Shown one piece after another: positions 60,645 to 64,000 of a stretch of DNA of 64,000 nucleotides (positions within the stretch are counted from its first letter, which is position 1; every line of letters starts with the position of its first letter). The position numbers and the translations under genes are program-made. The stretch is from Lumnitzera littorea (Eukaryota > Streptophyta > Magnoliopsida > Myrtales > Combretaceae), in assembly GCA_024138015.1 (NCBI GenBank), contig JAMXBB010000011.1:79979403-80043402 (forward strand), read 5' to 3'. The notes below the pieces were generated by a model. The model had not been told where the DNA came from. It saw nothing but the letters and a program-made list of their open reading frames with translations, and did no database searches.

Positions 60645-61821
60645 TGATAGGTTTTGTAGATCAAAGGAACGTAGTGGAAAAATAAATTTTCTACAAAACC
60701 TATTTCTATGATCTAAGTGTGACATGTAAAAAAATATAAACAAGAATTATGAGATGAATAACTTTCTTATAGCAAAACTATCTCCTCTCGAGGATGGAGT
60801 TCAAGTGTGACCCAATGTCACTTTACTCTTGTGAAATGTGTTCACCACAAGAATCACAATTGTAATTCCCCTATCGGTATCTACACATATAATAATGGAA
60901 CTATTCTAATCCTTAGATTGTTAGATTACTTAAACCAAAATTGCTTGCAACAATATGTTTATCCTTATGCAAGACAATATTTCTAACCTTAAAATTGCAA
61001 GTTTTTGGACAAAAGCACTTCTCGTTATCCTTCGTTGGTATATAAGTCCAAATTGTCCGGACTTTTAAAGCATATATTGAAATTGAAAAACAACTATTGA
61101 ATGCCTTTCCAATGAGACGTCACAAGACATTAATTAAAAGAATGAATTGAAACATAAATATAATATGGAAACGTCTTTAATGAAATATTTCATTCCTTTG
61201 TAATTTAATGTGTTATAACATTTTGAATATAAAGACATCAAATGTTTTTGCCCATAAAATAAATCTTCCATTTTATTATTTTAGGCCAATCAACTTTCAA
61301 TTTCAAAATAAATATTGATAAATATTAGTATCCACTTATATTTCTTATCTATATTTTGTTCTCGTTAACTGTATTATTGTATGCAATCCTCTAGGTTTCT
61401 AGATATGAAAACAATATCAATCTAGACACGAAGTAAGGTAAATGTAAGCGGCAATTATTTGCCATCCAACGTACTAGAAAGGTTGTAAACCATAAACCAC
61501 TATGAACCAGTTACTGCGTAATTAAACCTTTTCATCAAATGATATCCCTAATAAATCATTGAAATGTCATGCCATCATTGTTTAGTTGTTTTACTTGGTT
61601 TTCGAGATAAATTAGACTCAATAAAACTTGGCATGGTCACAGGCTTATAAGTCATTATAATCTCAAACAAGGAGTCCTAAATATCAACTTTCTAATCCAA
61701 GAGAGTGATGAATTATATTTTAACTTATCACTATCCCCTGTATATTTCAAGTCGTATCCAATAACCATATTATTTATAATATAGATAAAAACTATATTTA
61801 ATAGCATCAAAGCATAACATT

Positions 61822-61854
<33 letters not shown>

Positions 61855-62300
61855 ATATATAAAAGCTTCAAGTTTAAAGATTATTTACACTTGTCCATAT
61901 AAAGAAGGGACTAATGACATTGAAACATGTGGTATCCTCCACTAATGGATCAAGTCCAGTGTGCCAACTTAACTTTGGGTATCTACTTATATAACCTGAA
62001 TATCTTTCCCTTGGTCCAATGAGAATGACTTTAGTTATACAATGTGCTGATCTAAATACCTTTATCCTATTTAGATATTTATCAGACTAAGGATGACTTT
62101 TTAAATAATATGATGTCATGCAATCCTACTAATAATACACCTTTGTTATTATTTCATATATGCCCTAATTATCTATGGGATTTTATTGTAAAATATGTAC
62201 AAGCAAAAAAAAAATATACTTACAATAAATACTCGCATTTAATAATATTTATAAGTATACGAAAAAAAGTCTTGACTTATTGTACACAAGTTATAATCGG
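60645..62300 (-). mobile_element. Probable solo LTR, Copia-type, in the gypsy 5' LTR
   Basis: Inserted between AGCAGTA and CTTGGTAATTTCATGCAAGCC, which are adjacent in the intact LTR at 44046-44076. The + strand begins TGATAGGTTTTGTAGATC, with a near-inverse TCTACAAAACCTAT 40 bases later. Read on the minus strand the end, ...TTTTTCCACTACGTTCC-TTTGATCTACAAAACC, resembles Copia LTR tails. A (TA)n tract lies at 61824-61852. No coding sequence. The right end and target duplication are uncertain. Confidence 0.55.
61824..61852. repeat. (TA)n microsatellite
   Basis: About fourteen TA units. Confidence 0.95.
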
Positions 62301-62391
62301 CTTGGTAATTTCATGCAAGCCTCAAAGTCTTCCTCCCATCATTGGCCTAAAGGTCGACAAGGTAGTAGAAGAGTTTGGCACGATTCCATCA
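62301..62391 (-). repeat. 5' LTR of gypsy element, segment 3 (outer tip)
   Basis: Aligns to 44062-44142: GCAAGCCTCAAAGTCTTCC, CGATTCCATCA at the tip. The minus strand therefore starts TGATGGAATCG like the 3' LTR. Confidence 0.85.
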
Positions 62392-63476
62392 TCTCCCAAC
62401 TTCTTACCTTTGAAGTAATCACAAGTTTACAAGGTCTTACTTAGAATTTCTCTCAAATAGTACTCTTTAATTTTTTAAGAGATCGGCAACTCATTTGACG
62501 ATATATAATAGATTTCCTCACACTTGGCATAGCACTCTCAATTAACAATATATTGTGCTCTTTTGCACGAGTATCGCTTTTCAAAAACCAATGATCATGC
62601 AAACATGTCTTTTATAGAGTATTTAAAAAAAAAAAAAACTTTTTATAGCCCGCATTCTCTTTCTTCTATATTATCAAGATCTTCTCCTTTTATTACCTTG
62701 TTCTTTTGTTCTTCTTGTATTGTTTAAATAGTCGAGGTTCCAATGTTTGAATGATCAATCTTTGGTAATAACCATTATTCTCTAAATTTTTGTGATCTAT
62801 CTTCTTAAATTTGCTTGACTATCAATTGTGTGTATTTGCAATTCTTTCCATTTGTAGTCTTCATTAATTGTAGTAAGTCAATCTTTCTAATAGGATATCC
62901 TTTACCTAGATCACATATATTATCCAAATATATCTTCATGGTACTAGGTCTTGACCTGTAAAATATTTCTTTTCTTCTTTTATCTTGTTTCCATTAAGTC
63001 ATTTGAAATACTGAATCTATTTCATTCTTTTGACTTGTTTAGCGTCTATCTTCTGACTTTGTCATGTCTTCCATGGTTGTTCTATCTTCTTATCGAACTT
63101 TTCTTTTCTTCCTTTGTATTAATTACTTTCGTTCTTGTCAGTTTCTGATGAATGACACAATTAAATTCTAAGCTATCTTCTCATGCTCAATTCCAATTGT
63201 TTTATTCTTTGTTCTGAGTTCAAACAGCTTTTGTCTCTGATGGGTCCAATTAATATTCTTGTTGTCCATTGATTCTGGCATTGTTTAATAGTTTTGCTCT
63301 TCTTCTTTTCTTTGTTTTAAAGTTGTATTTCCCTTCTTACTCCTATTTCTTACTTCCAATCATCTTGAGTGTCCTTTATGATTTTACTTTTTTATTTCAC
63401 ACTCGATAATTTTATTAGTAATTTTGATACATATTTTGTTATTATCAAAATAACTTTTTCTTTGAGCTTTAATAAT
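62392..63476 (-). mobile_element. Probable Copia LTR (partial)
   Basis: On the minus strand, directly after a purine run (AAAAAAAAAAGGGAG at 63492-63477), the sequence ATTATTAAAGC...TTTTGATAATAACAAAATAT resembles the start of Tork/SIRE-type Copia LTRs. A TATAAAAG lies at 62616-62609. The other end is undefined and may abut the gypsy tip. Confidence 0.4.
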
Positions 63477-63505
63477 CTCCCTTTTTTTTTTTATAATGAC
63501 AAATT
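63477..63505 (-). promoter_or_regulatory. Polypurine tract of a Copia-type element
   Basis: The minus strand AAATTTGTCATTAT followed by AAAAAAAAAAGGGAG is very like the conserved end of Copia internal regions (TTTGTCAT-AT-AAAAAGGGGGAG), where plus-strand DNA synthesis is primed. Confidence 0.5.
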
Positions 63506-64000
63506 TTCTGTTTACAAAAATGATAATAAAGCATAAATAGGTTTTGAAAGTATCATGTCATGCATAATTCCGTTTCCTTCATGGGAATTTTCATAAGCTA
63601 TTTTTTATGCTATAGCTCATCAATGTATGTAGTTAAATCGACGTGCTTTTCTACCTTTTTGGCATTTCTACCCTTATTCGACTAGATTTGTCTCCTGTCT
63701 TAAATTTTATTAACTTTTACATTGATTTTCATACTTTCTCATCATTTTTCGTATTTTCTCTCCCTTTTGTTATCATAAAAAATATGATCAAATGAATGCA
63801 AAAGGGGTTCCGTCAATAAATAAATGATAAAACCATATAAAATATCATAAAAGAATAAGAATTCTTCTGATTTTATTGGAATAAAAAAGAAACATATATA
63901 AACCTACATTATTTGTTAGTAAATGGAATATGTAAGGAATTCGTTTTTTTGTTTCTTTTTTGCCAAAAGGAAAAACCAACTTTATTAATAAAAAAAAAAG
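63506..64000 (-). other. Possible Copia internal 3' end, no coding match
   Basis: If the polypurine tract is real this should be the internal 3' untranslated part of the Copia element. It is AT-rich and shows no recognisable pol sequence before the window ends. Confidence 0.3.

Larger units (their letters stand above)
43162..62391 (-). mobile_element. Ty3/gypsy chromovirus, nested, five insertions
   Basis: On the minus strand, in order: 5' LTR (62391 down to about 56974, interrupted twice), PBS-like site (56971), gag, protease, RT, RNase H, integrase, 3' LTR (44142-43162). Removing insertions at 60645-62300, 57739-60287, 53962-56391, 50381-53290 and 45723-48620 leaves about 6.8 kb, a normal size. 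RT words EWLVM-FGLTNA and YIDDIL, and the integrase tail FNVADLMPYIPEEE followed by a pol frame running into the LTR, fit chromoviruses, probably the CRM or Reina group. Many stops and frameshifts: long dead. Outer target duplication not found. Confidence 0.88.

Noticed and set aside
1..64000. CRISPR arrays, bacterial operons, rRNA genes, integrated viral genes
   Set aside because: None seen. The spliced gene, LTR elements and MULE mark this as plant nuclear DNA, and the RT is of the chromoviral gypsy type rather than pararetroviral.

Overview
The window is plant nuclear DNA, most likely from a eudicot. It is AT-rich, has essentially one intact protein gene (a germin-like protein with a spliceable intron and a secretion signal), and is otherwise filled with plant-type transposable elements: a Mutator-like element, a Ty3/gypsy chromovirus, many solo LTRs and small DNA elements. 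Two single N bases, each at the junction of a direct duplication, show that it comes from a draft assembly. I cannot name the species.

Layout. 1-3.4 kb: non-coding, with an array of an ACTTCTAAGT motif and microsatellites. 3.5-4.6 kb: promoter-like sequence with mitotic (MSA-like) motifs, followed by a frame-broken gene relic. 5.56-6.48 kb (minus): the germin-like gene, two exons, 213 aa. 6.6-16.8 kb: non-coding repeats, including a 374-bp duplication around an N and a MITE-like element. 16.86-23.54 kb: a decayed MULE with TIRs of roughly 180-205 bp and an imperfect 9-bp target duplication. Its transposase gene is split by a 2.46-kb solo LTR (family B) with perfect TATAC duplications. 26.2-28.5 kb: a second, 5'-truncated family B LTR followed by a GC-rich triplet array.

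30.6-36.1 kb: the most unusual object, a foldback element whose two arms of about 1.1 kb are inverted copies around a loop of about 33 bp. A 3.17-kb solo LTR (family A) split one arm. 36.27-38.11 kb: another family A solo LTR with perfect GTTTT duplications. 38.1-39 kb: LTR-like sequence on the minus strand. 39-43.1 kb: featureless AT-rich DNA.

43.2-62.4 kb: one minus-strand Ty3/gypsy chromovirus of about 7 kb, stretched to about 19 kb by five insertions. These are two family A solo LTRs, an Athila/Tat-like solo LTR, a family B LTR and a probable Copia-type solo LTR. Host gag, protease, RT, RNase H and integrase are all recognisable but full of stops. 62.4-64 kb: probable LTR and polypurine tract of a Copia element running off the window.

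Together this is a graveyard of nested transposons beside a single conserved secreted-protein gene. At least six insertions are LTR-only, so LTR-LTR recombination has been frequent. All gene calls come from reading the sequence and from remembered family motifs; no database search was possible.
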